From the NCBI RefSeq assembly GCF_036324505.1, contig NC_086352.1:27306312-27370311 (forward strand): a stretch of DNA of 64,000 nt, given 5' to 3'. A program made the position numbers and the translations under genes. The notes below the pieces were generated by a model. It did no database searches. It worked only from the letters and a program-made list of their open reading frames with translations, and was not told the origin of the DNA. This DNA is from Eleginops maclovinus (taxonomy: Eukaryota; Chordata; Actinopteri; Perciformes; Eleginopidae). Below are positions 23,887 to 37,899 of the stretch, one piece after another (within the stretch, counting starts at the first letter, position 1; each line of letters opens with the position of its first letter).

Positions 23887-26800
23887 ATGGGTCCCCTCAC
23901 TACACCTAAAAAGGGAATGGAAGTACATTCTGTTGACCCCTGGACGCCTACTTCAAACCTGAAAATGCTTATCAATGCTGCTAGTCCTGAAATCAGGAAC
24001 CGAGAGAAGGAGTTGTGCGTTGACAATGACGGACGGGAAGGTCTTGATCCTTCCCAGGTACAATAAAACTCCTCACAATAACACACAACTTCTGATAACT
24101 CAAGGCATTACAAAAAATGTATTATCTTTTGTTTTCCCGTAGGAATCGGAAAACGGAGACTGGAAAATGATCAGCAGGAAAGAGAAGAGCTTGGGTTTGC
24201 TCTGTCATAAATTTCTCGCCCGATATCCAGATCACCCCAACCCTGCCCTTAACAACGACATCTGCCTGGATGATGTGGCTACTGAGCTAAGTATGTATTC
24301 TCTTTCAAATTTAATAAAAGCGCAACAGCGTATCATTGTTTTCATTACTCTTTAACTCTTTGTAGTAGATGTAGCAAGTTAATGGGGTCCATTTTATTTA
24401 ATGGTAGTCATCCTCATCATAATAATAGTGTTATAACTGCAGTAATAATAAAATAACGCATATGAATTCATGAGTTATTACAATGTTAACATTAATTAAA
24501 TGTTCCACATTGACTGTACATGTCTGGCATATTTTAATTTACAGAAGCATGGAAGTTTGTGGTAAATTCATACAGTCTACTCATAGTTGGTTTGAAATTG
24601 TGTTTCTTTTCCCCATTTAAAGTAAGAGTTTCTGCAGTTTCTTATAACATTTGTGATACTTAATCAGTTTTTAACTTGAAACACATTCTTTCCTGTCCTC
24701 CCAGGTGTAGAACGGCGGCGCATCTACGACATCATGAATGTGCTGGAGAGTCTGCACATGGTGAGCCGCTCGGCCAAAAACCGTTACACATGGCACGGAC
24801 GGACCAAACTGGCCCAGACTCTGGCCGTTCTGAAGCAAGTGGGCGAGGAGCAAAGGTACGGCCAGCAGATGCTGCACATCAGACAGCGTCTCCGGGACAA
24901 GGAGTTTGACTTTGATGGGGAGGAAAAGGAGAACGAGGAGGTGGTGGAGCTGGAGAGCGGGGAGCAGGGGCAGAAAGAGCTGTTCTTTATTGAGCTTCCA
25001 GGGGTAGAGTTCAAAGCAGGTGAGAAGCAATCCTTGAAAACACATTAAAATGGTTAAGTTTCTTTGTCCTGTGACATAATAATCTAATCTTCCCCCTTCT
25101 GTTTGTGTTGTCCAGCTTCGGTTAACAGTAGGAAGGATAAATCTCTGAGGGTGATGAGCCAGAAATTTGTCATGCTCTTCCTGGTGTCTAATCCTCGTGT
25201 GGTCAGTTTGGACGTGGCTGCCAAGATCCTGATCGGAGAGGACCAGTGCGTGGATCAAGACAAGAATAAGTTCAAGAGTGAGTTGAAAACCTGTATCTCA
25301 GTTATAGGCAGGATTTGTAAAAACTGATATTTTAGTAAGTTAACCAACTCAGTGTCTTCCTAATTCGTACTTCTTGCATCGTAAATCTATAGAAAATCTT
25401 TTAAAAACGTAAACCCTGTACTCCATGATGTTCATATTTCCATATCCTACATTTTCTTTGAATGCAGTGATAAGGAATAGTCATTGTACTGCTGGATTTA
25501 CACGTTTTAGATGCATGTTTTTGTAGTTCTGTTCTCTGTGTTTCTAGTATATAATCTTGCTGTTTGTTCCATGTGTTTGCAGCCAAAGTGCGTCGGCTGT
25601 ACGACATAGCTAATGTGCTGCGGAGCCTGAAGCTCATTGAGAAAGTCCATGTGACAGAAGAGAGGGGGAGGAAGCCAGCTTTGAATGGGTCGGCCCTGAA
25701 GAATTCCCACTTGTTGAAGGTATCATCTGACCTCTTTTCCCTTTTTATTCTTTATATTTCGTCCTTAACTAAAAGGAACTCAGGCTCAGACTGCTGTTCA
25801 ATATTTCAAGACTTTCCGTTTCTTATATAATGATTGCCAGTAAATTAGTATCCCAGATCTTCACAAACTAAATATTAAACTCATTTCAGATTTGGAGAGC
25901 TCCACATCCAAATGCTCAACCAAGAAGAAAGTTGTACTGGAGCCCCGTCCTTCCTTAGAAAACTGTGCCAAAAACCTGTTCTCATCTCCTGGAGCCAAGC
26001 GCAGTTTCACCCGACACCCGTCACTTATAAAGCTGGCCAAGAGCATTCAGGACGACCGCAGAAAGATCAACTCTGCCCCCAACAGTCCGTTCAAAGGCGC
26101 CCTCAGTGAGTGCAGAAAATGTTCCTTTAAACCAGACTACTATCGTTGCATATCTTTGTGAGTGGTGTGATGACAGCCTTTTCCTCTCTTGTCGTCAGGT
26201 GATTCATCCAACACTGAACTCCCAAACAAAATGGCTCAACTCGCAGCTATTTGTCAGATTGAGCTCAACCAGCGGTCATCGTAAGTTTGGTTCCATTTAG
26301 ACTAAACTGTTTAAGGGGTAGTTGAAATGGAATATGGTGGGGTTTTCTACTGGTTGAGTTGATACAGGTTGGGTCTGCTGGTGCAGAAAAGAAAGTTTAA
26401 CTGAAAAAAACACCACTGCATTTTAGCTGTTTTTAATCATGGTGACTTAGACTCCCATTTTCTCAATCAGAGCATGGTTGTCAAAGTTTTTAAATTTCAA
26501 TTGTGATGACACAATAAAGAAACAGTTGTTACCCATTCGGACAAACACTGATTCAAACATGTGATTGAATGCACCATGGACACCGCCTGACTTCGTTGTT
26601 GAGGTATCTCTACTAACATGACTTCCTGCAGCCTGTGATTCATTTGAACAACTATTATGTCCTTAACAATGCATGTATGAAGCATTGGTTCATTAGATTT
26701 TTCCCATACAGCCTTTCATTTTATAATAAGGTCATTTTAAATGTATTAAGTGTTAAATGAGAGTCCCACTTCTGTTCCAGGACTGGAACTGAGGATCAGA

Positions 26801-29800
26801 AGCATTCTGCTGCTGCTGAGGCAGACACTGCTGCTGTGAGGCTGGAGCCCTCCTCCTCTGTTCCAATGGAGCCGCCTCAGGCACCGTTACTAACTCCAAC
26901 TCAGGAGACTACAGTCAACACTACTGTCCACCTCACCCCCCACACACCAATGACAGCCCTGCCCACAGGCTCCCTTGCCTACATCCCCGCACAGTGTTCA
27001 TCCCTCATCCCCATCATGTTGCCTCAGCAGCGGGGGAGCATGCCCTACGCTGTGTACTTGCAGTCATCATCCCCGAGGCCGAACCCTCTGGTCAGGCCGC
27101 AGCCGACCAGCCTGGCAGTGCGCTCCATGACCTTTGAGGATAAAACAGGGCAGAGCCCGACAGGCCAGTGCACCGCTAGGAGTCTGCCGACCTTCAGGGC
27201 GTCAGACGTCAGCCCCTTTGTGCTCAAACGGCTGTGTTCAGATTCAGTCTCAGACGGGAGCCCATCCAAAGCTAAGAGAAAAGACCCCAACTTTAAGGTA
27301 AAGACCAATACATTGACACGGTGCATTTATGTAACACTCTGATTTTAAGGAATTATTATCTGCAACATCTAAAAAACACAAAGGGGTTAGCACTGCTCAA
27401 TTTGGGAAAATATATATCTAATTGGGATTATTTTGGCTGATATTTCTAATTGCGATACGATTCCTGATGTTGTCATTAGTGAGTGAATATTCTCTTGAGA
27501 GTCCTGCCTTTAACAAATATTGGACTTTATTCGATATGGATATTAGTGTAGTCCATACTGATAATATTCAGATTATTTGTATTAATAATTCTGATGTACA
27601 TTAATCCCCCCGCCTCTCTTTCTTCCCTTTGACCTTTTAGGACACTTCTCCAAAGCTGTGTGAGATCCTGCAGGCCCGTCTGAAGTCCCGGCGCGGCACT
27701 CAGCCTTTAAGCCGGCCTTCGCCTCGCGCCCTCCACCTCGACCCGGAGTTTGTCAACACCCCCGGTGGTGCTGTAGCCAATCAGACATTAGAGCAAAGCT
27801 TGGAGACCTTCCTGGACAAAGAGGACAAGACGGCGAACTCGGACAGCGAGGCGGGATTAACACCAGTCAGGGTGGTTCCCTTAACTCCAGGACATCTCCA
27901 CACAGAGGTAAAATACACAGCTGACTGGGCTTCAGTGAGCTCCAGAAAAACTGGATTGTGTTGCTTTTGTAAATTCCACTGCACAAAGTTTGACTTTCTT
28001 TTTTCTGCTTGTCAAGACCTTAGTACCGGCCGGATACCTGATCCCAATCTCCCAGCAGTCCCTCATCAGCTACAGGGAAACCCAAGATTCAGGGAGAGAA
28101 GGCAACAAGGCCTCAACTCCCACCTACAACATCTACCAAACACCCACTGCAGGTAAACACGTCATGGAAAGTTGATTTTAGGTCTCAGGGGCACCTACAT
28201 TTTGTGTTTTGTTCTAACCATGGTGGAAACTCATATTTGTTTTTTACAGCTAACTGCCAGGAATTCTTTTTTTATTTTCAGTTAATCTGTCGACTACTTG
28301 TCAAACCATTGTCCAAATGTGTAAAAAAACAAAAGATGAAAACAATTACAAAATAATTTGATCAGCTTTAACCAGAGAGGGTGTGGCATTTTATGTCTTG
28401 TTAAATAACAATAAATGAATTCAAATGGTACATTTTCTATATTTACACTTGTGTTACAAGCATGGACCATCATTCTTCCCTACTTTTAGTGCTTTCTTAT
28501 GTTATTTGTGTCATGTTGTTTTTACCCATTTCCTTGTTTGTCACAGGCTCCAGACAGGCCCTAGCCCAGGAGACTACCCCCACCAGCCTCCGTCTTCACA
28601 AACCAGCCGCCGCCTCGCCCCTCACCACCCAGCAGGCGCACCGCCTCCACAGCCCCAGCCCTGCCATCCTCAACTTCACCCTGCAGAACCTGGGGCTGAT
28701 CTCAGGCTCCAGCCCAGCAAACATCTTCGCAGCCCCCCAGACCCCAGAGTGTGTCAGCAGCATACCCAGCCCTATGGCTCTGCAGCAGAGAGGCATGGTG
28801 TTCATCAAACCTGTGTCCCCTGTGCCTGTGCAGCAGTCTTTGTCAGGACAGCCCATGACCCTGTTCAGTCTGCAACAGGTAACAACTAATGCTTGTGTTT
28901 AGATAACCTCTGATTACATTTATATTCATACCAAGTTCCACAATTTCTCAGAGTATGAGAGTATTCGGAGTATAATTCCATTTATGTAAACAACGTTATC
29001 CTTTTGTATATGAGAAATGTGTCCTCATGGGCTGCTGTATAGCTTAGTTGGTAGAACTGGCAACCAATGTACTAGGGCTTGGTTCCTGTCCAGAAGACCC
29101 GGGTTTGAAAGCTGCACATCACCCCCTCCGTCTCCCCCTTTCAACACTCTCACTTCAGAAAAGGCACTGGTTGCCCAAATTAAAATCTTTTTTTAAAAAT
29201 GTGGCCTTATGTTGAAGCACATTAAGAATTTTGCATCTCAAACGGGGTTTTGTCGCAGCCTGGGACACACAACTTGCCCCAAAAATGTGCACAAGATGTA
29301 TGGTTCAAGGAGAAACACACTCCTTCAAAACAATGAAAAGACTTGTATAAGACGTGCTTTTCGATGTTCACCTTTTCTAGAATATTGGTTAAATGTTTGC
29401 CATTTAAACAGCAATATTTTCTTTGTTCAAAATAAGGACAAGAACTGCCTCAAACTGTAGCGATTCTCTGTTTGAAATGGTTGGGCACTTGAGAAATAAT
29501 AGGTGCTGAAAACCCAAGTAATCTGTGACCGCAAGCTCAAACCACAACAACAATGAGCCGGGGCCAGTGAGTTGAGCTATGGGGATTGTTTTAGTTTTCA
29601 GACTTCGAACCTCACTGTAAGGAGTTCTCACAAGGACTTTAGGAGAAGGTAGTTCCTATGAAACTGCTTGCATTGAGGTTTGAGCTTATCAAAAGTAATA
29701 GGGACATTTCTTGAATCCTTTAAGATGAAAGACTCACCGATCATTATCTGTCCTGCAGCCTCTGATGACCACCCCCAAAGGGACGGGGCTCCCCCAGCAC

Positions 29801-29920
29801 AGCTTCTTCCACACGCCGGTGCACCTCTCCCCACTGGCTGCCATGGTAACCCCCGGTGGACATCTGGCCACCAACACAGTTTACATCCCTCAGAGGAAGC
29901 TGGACACTGAGGAGTCCTGA
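23887..29920 (+). CDS. e2f8: E2F transcription factor 8 (atypical E2F), with one-base frameshift
   Basis: Coding exons: 23797-24057, 24143-24290, 24705-25019, 25116-25277, 25583-25719, 25890-26105, 26199-26280, 26781-27297, 27641-27907, 28017-28152, 28547-28878, 29759-29920 (TGA). All junctions are GT-AG and phase-consistent, except that exon 25583-25719 lacks one base near 25,681, where codons should read through [16 protein letters not shown]. Taken literally the frame stops early in the next exon. About 881 aa from ATG 23,887; human is 867. E2F8 binds E2F sites without a DP partner and represses cell-cycle genes and endocycle control targets. It has two winged-helix DNA-binding domains: residues about 67-139 ([19 protein letters not shown] to WHGR, with RRRIYD) and about 216-302 ([14 protein letters not shown] to [10 protein letters not shown], with RRLYD). 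[15 protein letters not shown] and [10 protein letters not shown] distinguish it from E2F7. The frame is open 30 codons upstream of ATG 23,887 to the acceptor, so an upstream start exon may exist. Confidence 0.93.
29029..29195 (+). mobile_element. tRNA-derived SINE (family C copy 1) in e2f8 last intron
   Basis: tagcttagttgg (29,040-29,051) fits the A box, and gggtttgaaa at about 29,101-29,110 is a decayed B box. The body includes ccgtctccccctttca and ends in tgcccaaattaaaa plus T/A-rich tail. The body is shared with the copy at 55,004-55,186. Confidence 0.6.
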
Positions 29921-30690
29921 AAACCCAGACAGAAACCCCCTGATGATTGTGTACATTGAGTGTGTGTATGGGTGGTGCTTGTGATGTGGGTGTCCTTTTA
30001 TCTTCTGTCTGGTTAGCGTTTTACAGCATTCATTACCTCTGAACATATCACAGAAGCCTTTATTTTTTAAACAAAGTTCTCCAGAAGCTCATGAACATTA
30101 TTGTCATTCTGGTAAAGTGTGTTTTCCCACAACCTTTATTCTGCATAACTTAATAGAGATTGAATTTTCTTTTCTTTTTTTAATTGGTTTATTTTAGTTA
30201 TTTCTCCTAAAGTTGATGATGTGAACATCAATTCCCTGTTTTCAAACTACCAAGCGTAATTTAAAAAAAATCAATGCTATAAGGGCAACTCACTTAAGTC
30301 AGGCAGACGTTTTGACTGAAAGACGAGTATGATTAGGAACCATTGTGAAAGATCAATTAGTCTCCACGTGAAACCTAATGCAATGGCTTTTGCACATATG
30401 TACATGTTAGCTGTCCCTGGTAAGAATATGAGAATGTTTGTGATTGTAAGAGTAATCAGACTTTTTCAAAAGTTTAATTTATAAGGGAATGACCTTCTGT
30501 ATCCTGTAAAATGTGCTAACTGAATTTTAATACATTTTTCTATGAACATCATGTGAAGTCGGTCTCTGTTTTGGTCTCTACAGTGATACTATACTATGGG
30601 ATTGGAATCAGTACAAACCAATATAATCATTGAAGATAAATCTGTGTATTTAATTTGTAATTAAAATATTAAACAGTGGAAAATGCTGAT
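29921..30690 (+). other. e2f8: e2f8 3' UTR with candidate poly(A) signals
   Basis: AT-rich DNA after the stop. Overlapping attaaa hexamers at 30,660-30,665 and 30,668-30,673 are the best polyadenylation candidates. No open frame of interest. Confidence 0.4.
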
Positions 30691-31760
30691 CTCTAATTCC
30701 CAAAGCTCTAAGTTACATTGCATGAGTTTGACTTAACAGTTTGATCCCCTTTACAATTATGTCAAATGCAAATAAGCGGTGAATTATCATTTTAAAAACT
30801 GCTTTTTACCATTTTTTTGTGTCTTTAACTCTTGAGTGTAAGTGGGAGATGTAAGTATTACTTGAATCTTTAATGGTAAATGTGTCAGAAAGTCCCTCAC
30901 TTCCGCCCATAAACGACTGAAGCAGTTTGTTTTCCTCACCAAATTCTCCATTTTGTTTTAGCTTGTTCTTTTATTTGAGTCACTGAACAAATTGATATGG
31001 GAGGTTATTCAGAGGTCGCCAAACAGGATGAATTATTGCTTCACAATTTAGGCACCTTCATCACAAGTTTCTTCACGATGCGATATGTCAATTCTTTGTG
31101 AAACTAGAAGCGTGCCAACATACTCTTTTCATATGATTCAAATGAATTCAGGGGTCTGGTATCAATTTAAGACAAGATTTTAAATATATATTAACTCAAA
31201 AATAACTAAAATATGAATTGACTATTGTATGTATATCTATATTAATGTATAGAAAGGTTGTTAGAGTTGATATGCATCAGTGTTTTCACTTTTTATCAAG
31301 AATATGAGTAATTGGTCATTGAATCAATACAGATCGATGGATTGTTAAACCCCCAGTAAGACATCATTTGGATGTGACAACATTTGAAAATGGACACCAT
31401 GGAGACTGGTCTAGTCTACAAATAACTTTTTCATTTGACCAATACACTATTCTGCTTTCTGGTGTGTAATGAGCATCACATGGTCACTAATGTATCTCAA
31501 GAGATGTAATCACAGTCAGATAGCTACATGCTTTCCCCTCATACATAATCCCATAACCATGTGGATAACTCCCTGCTCGCAGCTGTCTTCAGAGTTGTGT
31601 TTAGAGTTTCCGCTATCTCTCTGTGAGTCCAGAACAAATGTTAGACTGGCTGATGTTCAGACCTTTTTCAGTGATAAAGGGTCAGAGGGCTCTGCTCTGT
31701 CACAAGTTATTTTAGGAGGATATTGTCATTGAAGTGTCACTGGTGGACTCTGGTGATGGC
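30691..31760. other. e2f8-csrp3 intergenic DNA, includes csrp3 upstream region
   Basis: No gene is seen. A muscle-type regulatory region is expected just upstream of csrp3. The sequence ttattttag near 31,708 is one base short of a MEF2 consensus, and E-box-type CANNTG words occur, but none is decisive. Confidence 0.4.
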
Positions 31761-31771
31761 GAGACGGGCAG

Positions 31772-31778
31772 TATATAA
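31772..31778 (+). promoter_or_regulatory. csrp3: TATA box of csrp3
   Basis: tatataa sits 52-58 bp before a consensus donor that ends the short non-coding first exon, a spacing that places the start at about 31,800. A TATA-driven promoter fits a strongly expressed, tissue-restricted muscle gene. Confidence 0.65.
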
Positions 31779-31799
31779 GCCGCCCAGGATGCGTTCACT

Positions 31800-31829
31800 G
31801 CCACTGAAGCACACAGGCCCGGATTCAAG
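31800..31829 (+). other. csrp3: csrp3 non-coding first exon
   Basis: The stretch from about 31,800 ends cggattcaag followed by donor gtaagg at 31,830. The family has a short 5' UTR exon before the ATG exon. The 5' end is inferred from the TATA position. Confidence 0.55.
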
Positions 31830-32877
31830 GTAAGGACTCTTTTCTCTTGCAGTAAAACTTCCTCTTCCTTTTCCAGTTGGGGTATAACTTGTGGCTAATT
31901 TATGTTGTATTTATTTGAGTTCCATGGATTTAATTACATTTATTTTATCACTCATTGTCTTTTTTACATGCACTTAAACATAAAGGGCAAGTTCCATGTC
32001 ATATTGCAGATTTGTCTCAAGTAGAATTATTTTGTGTAGTATTTGATGGAGTGTCTTTTGTCTATCTGAGGTCCTATTAAAGCCTCTGCTCCCAGAATAT
32101 CACATACCAGTCCTGTGAGGTGATGGGCAGCCTCTGATATGAGCGGGAAGTGGAATGCCGGCTGACAATAGAGTCTTAGTGAGATGAGAAGCTTTAAAAC
32201 TGATGGGCTAATACAAGTAGCTTTGTTAGAACATTTGTAATCATCAGACTGGAAATTCAGAAAGACAAAGAGACAGGAGGTCAAGACATCAGACTGAGGT
32301 GCGGTTTAGTTTTTAAGATGTATTTATTTACACAGGATAAGCTACTTAAATTGAATGTGAACCCTCTGCTGTGTTACTCCTCTGAAAGCATTCTTTTTGG
32401 CTAGAACATTCTTTACTCAAAATCCTGGTGGTGCAGATCACCAGATCTTATTTTTTTAAAGCTGTAACTATTTCTCCATGAAATGTAAATAAAATATTAT
32501 GATAATTCTTTTTTAAATGTTTTTTAAGCAAGTATGCCTAACATTCTCTCAATTCAGCTTCTGAAATGTGAATAAATGCTGTTTTTCTGTTGTTTCATAT
32601 AACCATAAACTGAATATCTTTGAGTTTTTGTTTGCTGGTCAGACAAAATAAGTGATTTGAAGACACTATGATACATGTACGTAGAAATATTATGGGCATA
32701 CTTCAGTATATTAAATAAATGTTTGACCAAAACACAAATCTGCAGAGTAATCTTGAATGAAACATTATTGGATGGTCAGGCCCTGTTAGACTATTTTACA
32801 TTTGACAGAGTCAGTCATCTTCAATGAAATTAGTTATTATTTGCAGTTCTGAGCAGGTTTTAATTTGTTTATCTAAG

Positions 32878-36018
<3,141 letters not shown>

Positions 36019-36160
36019 CAGCAATGAATTCTTCTGGTTTTAAGTTCAAAGTTAAGGTCAAATAACAGCTGAATTGAAGCATATTTAAGGTCAAGATGAA
36101 CTATTAATACTTATGTTCATTGTGAGTACACAATTAAAGGATTTTGTTACCCTAAAATGT
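36019..36160 (+). other. csrp3: csrp3 3' UTR, candidate poly(A) signal
   Basis: attaaa at 36,133-36,138 is the nearest hexamer after the stop codon. Confidence 0.4.
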
Positions 36161-36746
36161 ATCCTGAATGGATTTGTTCTTTAGTTTAAATACAGTCTGA
36201 GGTCCATGTGTATGTAACGCACACACAGAAAAGAATAGGAAGTCATAATTAAAATATATCAGATATAAGATAATCCTTTTGTTTTTTAAAATAACCTATT
36301 AGCTAGTTTTGATGATTACAACTTGCCCAACCCCGCTTATAAGTCAATTAAATCATTTCCTTACCGCTGTGAGAAGACCATTAGCACCGTCTCATTTAGT
36401 TAAAGTTAATTATCGAATTGTATTTGTATTCATAAATAATTCTGTGCATAATGAATTCGATTTATCATAGCAACAAGTGATTAACCAATGGAACGTGTTA
36501 ATTTTCCCAAACAATTATGTGTGAGCAGCCGTGCAGAGCGTAACGGAATTAGATGTCTTTGTCAAACTAAAATTAGATACGGTATCTCGCACTATTAAAT
36601 TAGCAGTGATGAGAACACGAGGAAAACATACAGAGTAAAAGAGTGTGCCTTTAGTGGTTATCCTAACAGACTCATTTCATATGAAACAGACATTTGTTCA
36701 TTTGTACTAAAGCATATTAATAAACAGACTTTTCAAGACAAAATTG

Positions 36747-37116
36747 GGTAACACTTTACTTGAATGGGTGTTCATAAGACTGACATAACATTGTCATAAC
36801 CATGACATGACACCTGTCCGAAACATTAATGAATACTTATGACAGTTGTCGTTAAGTGTCATTCGGTAAGATATGTCACTTTTGATGCAAAGGTGACATT
36901 GTTTGAGATGTCCTTGTTATGTCAACTTGACATAAACCAAGACAACAAAATCTTGCAGACCTAACTGTCAAACTTATGAAAAACTTTTAGCTTGATATCT
37001 TAGTGCGACATTAAACCGTCATATATGGATGTCTGCTATGACATGTGTATGACAGGTGTCATGTCATGGTTATGACAATGTTATGTCAGTCTTATGAACA
37101 CCCATTCAAGTGTTAC
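36747..37116. mobile_element. hAT-like MITE with 70-bp inverted ends and target duplication
   Basis: The left end ggtaacactttacttgaatg continues through ttcataagactgacataac and repeats in inverted form at the right end for about 70 bp. The 8-bp direct repeat caaaattg flanks both sides (36,739-36,746 and 37,117-37,124), the length made by hAT transposases. The element is 370 bp, non-coding, and lies between the convergent csrp3 and zdhhc13 genes. Near-identical ends suggest a fairly young copy. Confidence 0.85.
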
Positions 37117-37299
37117 CAAAATTGTGACTGTGAGGCCGGTTGATCTTGATGTCATGCTTTAAAAACATCAAAAATGTTATTTCTAGTTAAAAAGTCGAAA
37201 AACTGGACATTTATGAGCCTCACCAGAGTGATATTTACTGATTTACAGTGTTTTTATTATATTGTCCACCCCGCATGTAAAGGCCTGAGAGTCCACACA

Positions 37300-37450
37300 G
37301 CTTTTTCACACAGAGTACATTCTCTTGCACTATTTTTTTTCCTATTCTAATCTATATATATTCCTGTGGAATTGTTGGAGGAGCCATGGATTTCACTTTT
37401 TCATTGCCATATCTACACTGTAGCTACTAGGCATATGACAATAAAGCCTT
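37300..37450. repeat. LINE-like 3' tail
   Basis: The tail tgcactatttttttt to acaataaagcctttgag resembles the 3' ends of fish non-LTR elements. No coding remnant is seen. Confidence 0.35.
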
Positions 37451-37484
37451 TGAGAGTCAGTTAAGAAGACAGGCACAACATTGC

Positions 37485-37899
37485 TTTATTGAATAGTGGT
37501 ATTCGTTATTAAACACATGCAACTCTTACAAAAGTCATAAAACCATCTGTTTACATGTACAAAGATCCTTTTTTTCCATCAGATCAGATGATACAAAATA
37601 AGCTTGACGTGTTTATAAAAACAGTTTAGGCCTTTAAAGGTTTTGAACTTCATCAAAATGAACACATTTGTGTGATTTCTCTTACACTGGTCAAGTATAA
37701 GGCAGCAGCAGTCTGTACAAGGAGAAACTGAACAAATGATATCTACACGATGCCTTATGTTTTCCAAACATTCTCTCTTCAGACAGAGCCAACCCTTTAA
37801 AAAAATAAATAAATACACTTTGTGCTTTTGGTCCAAAACCGCTGTGAGAGTCTTGACCCTTGACTCGAGCGCAGAGTGGCAGGAATGGGGGGGGGGGGG
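37485..37899 (-). other. zdhhc13: zdhhc13 3' UTR and poly(A) signal
   Basis: On the minus strand AATAAA lies at 37,490-37,485, about 410 bases after the stop codon. A run of ten or so G near 37,890 lies just beyond the stop. Confidence 0.6.

Noticed and set aside
24671..25258. A 195-codon minus-strand open frame
   Set aside because: It is the antisense shadow of two e2f8 exons and crosses their intron; it has no independent similarity.
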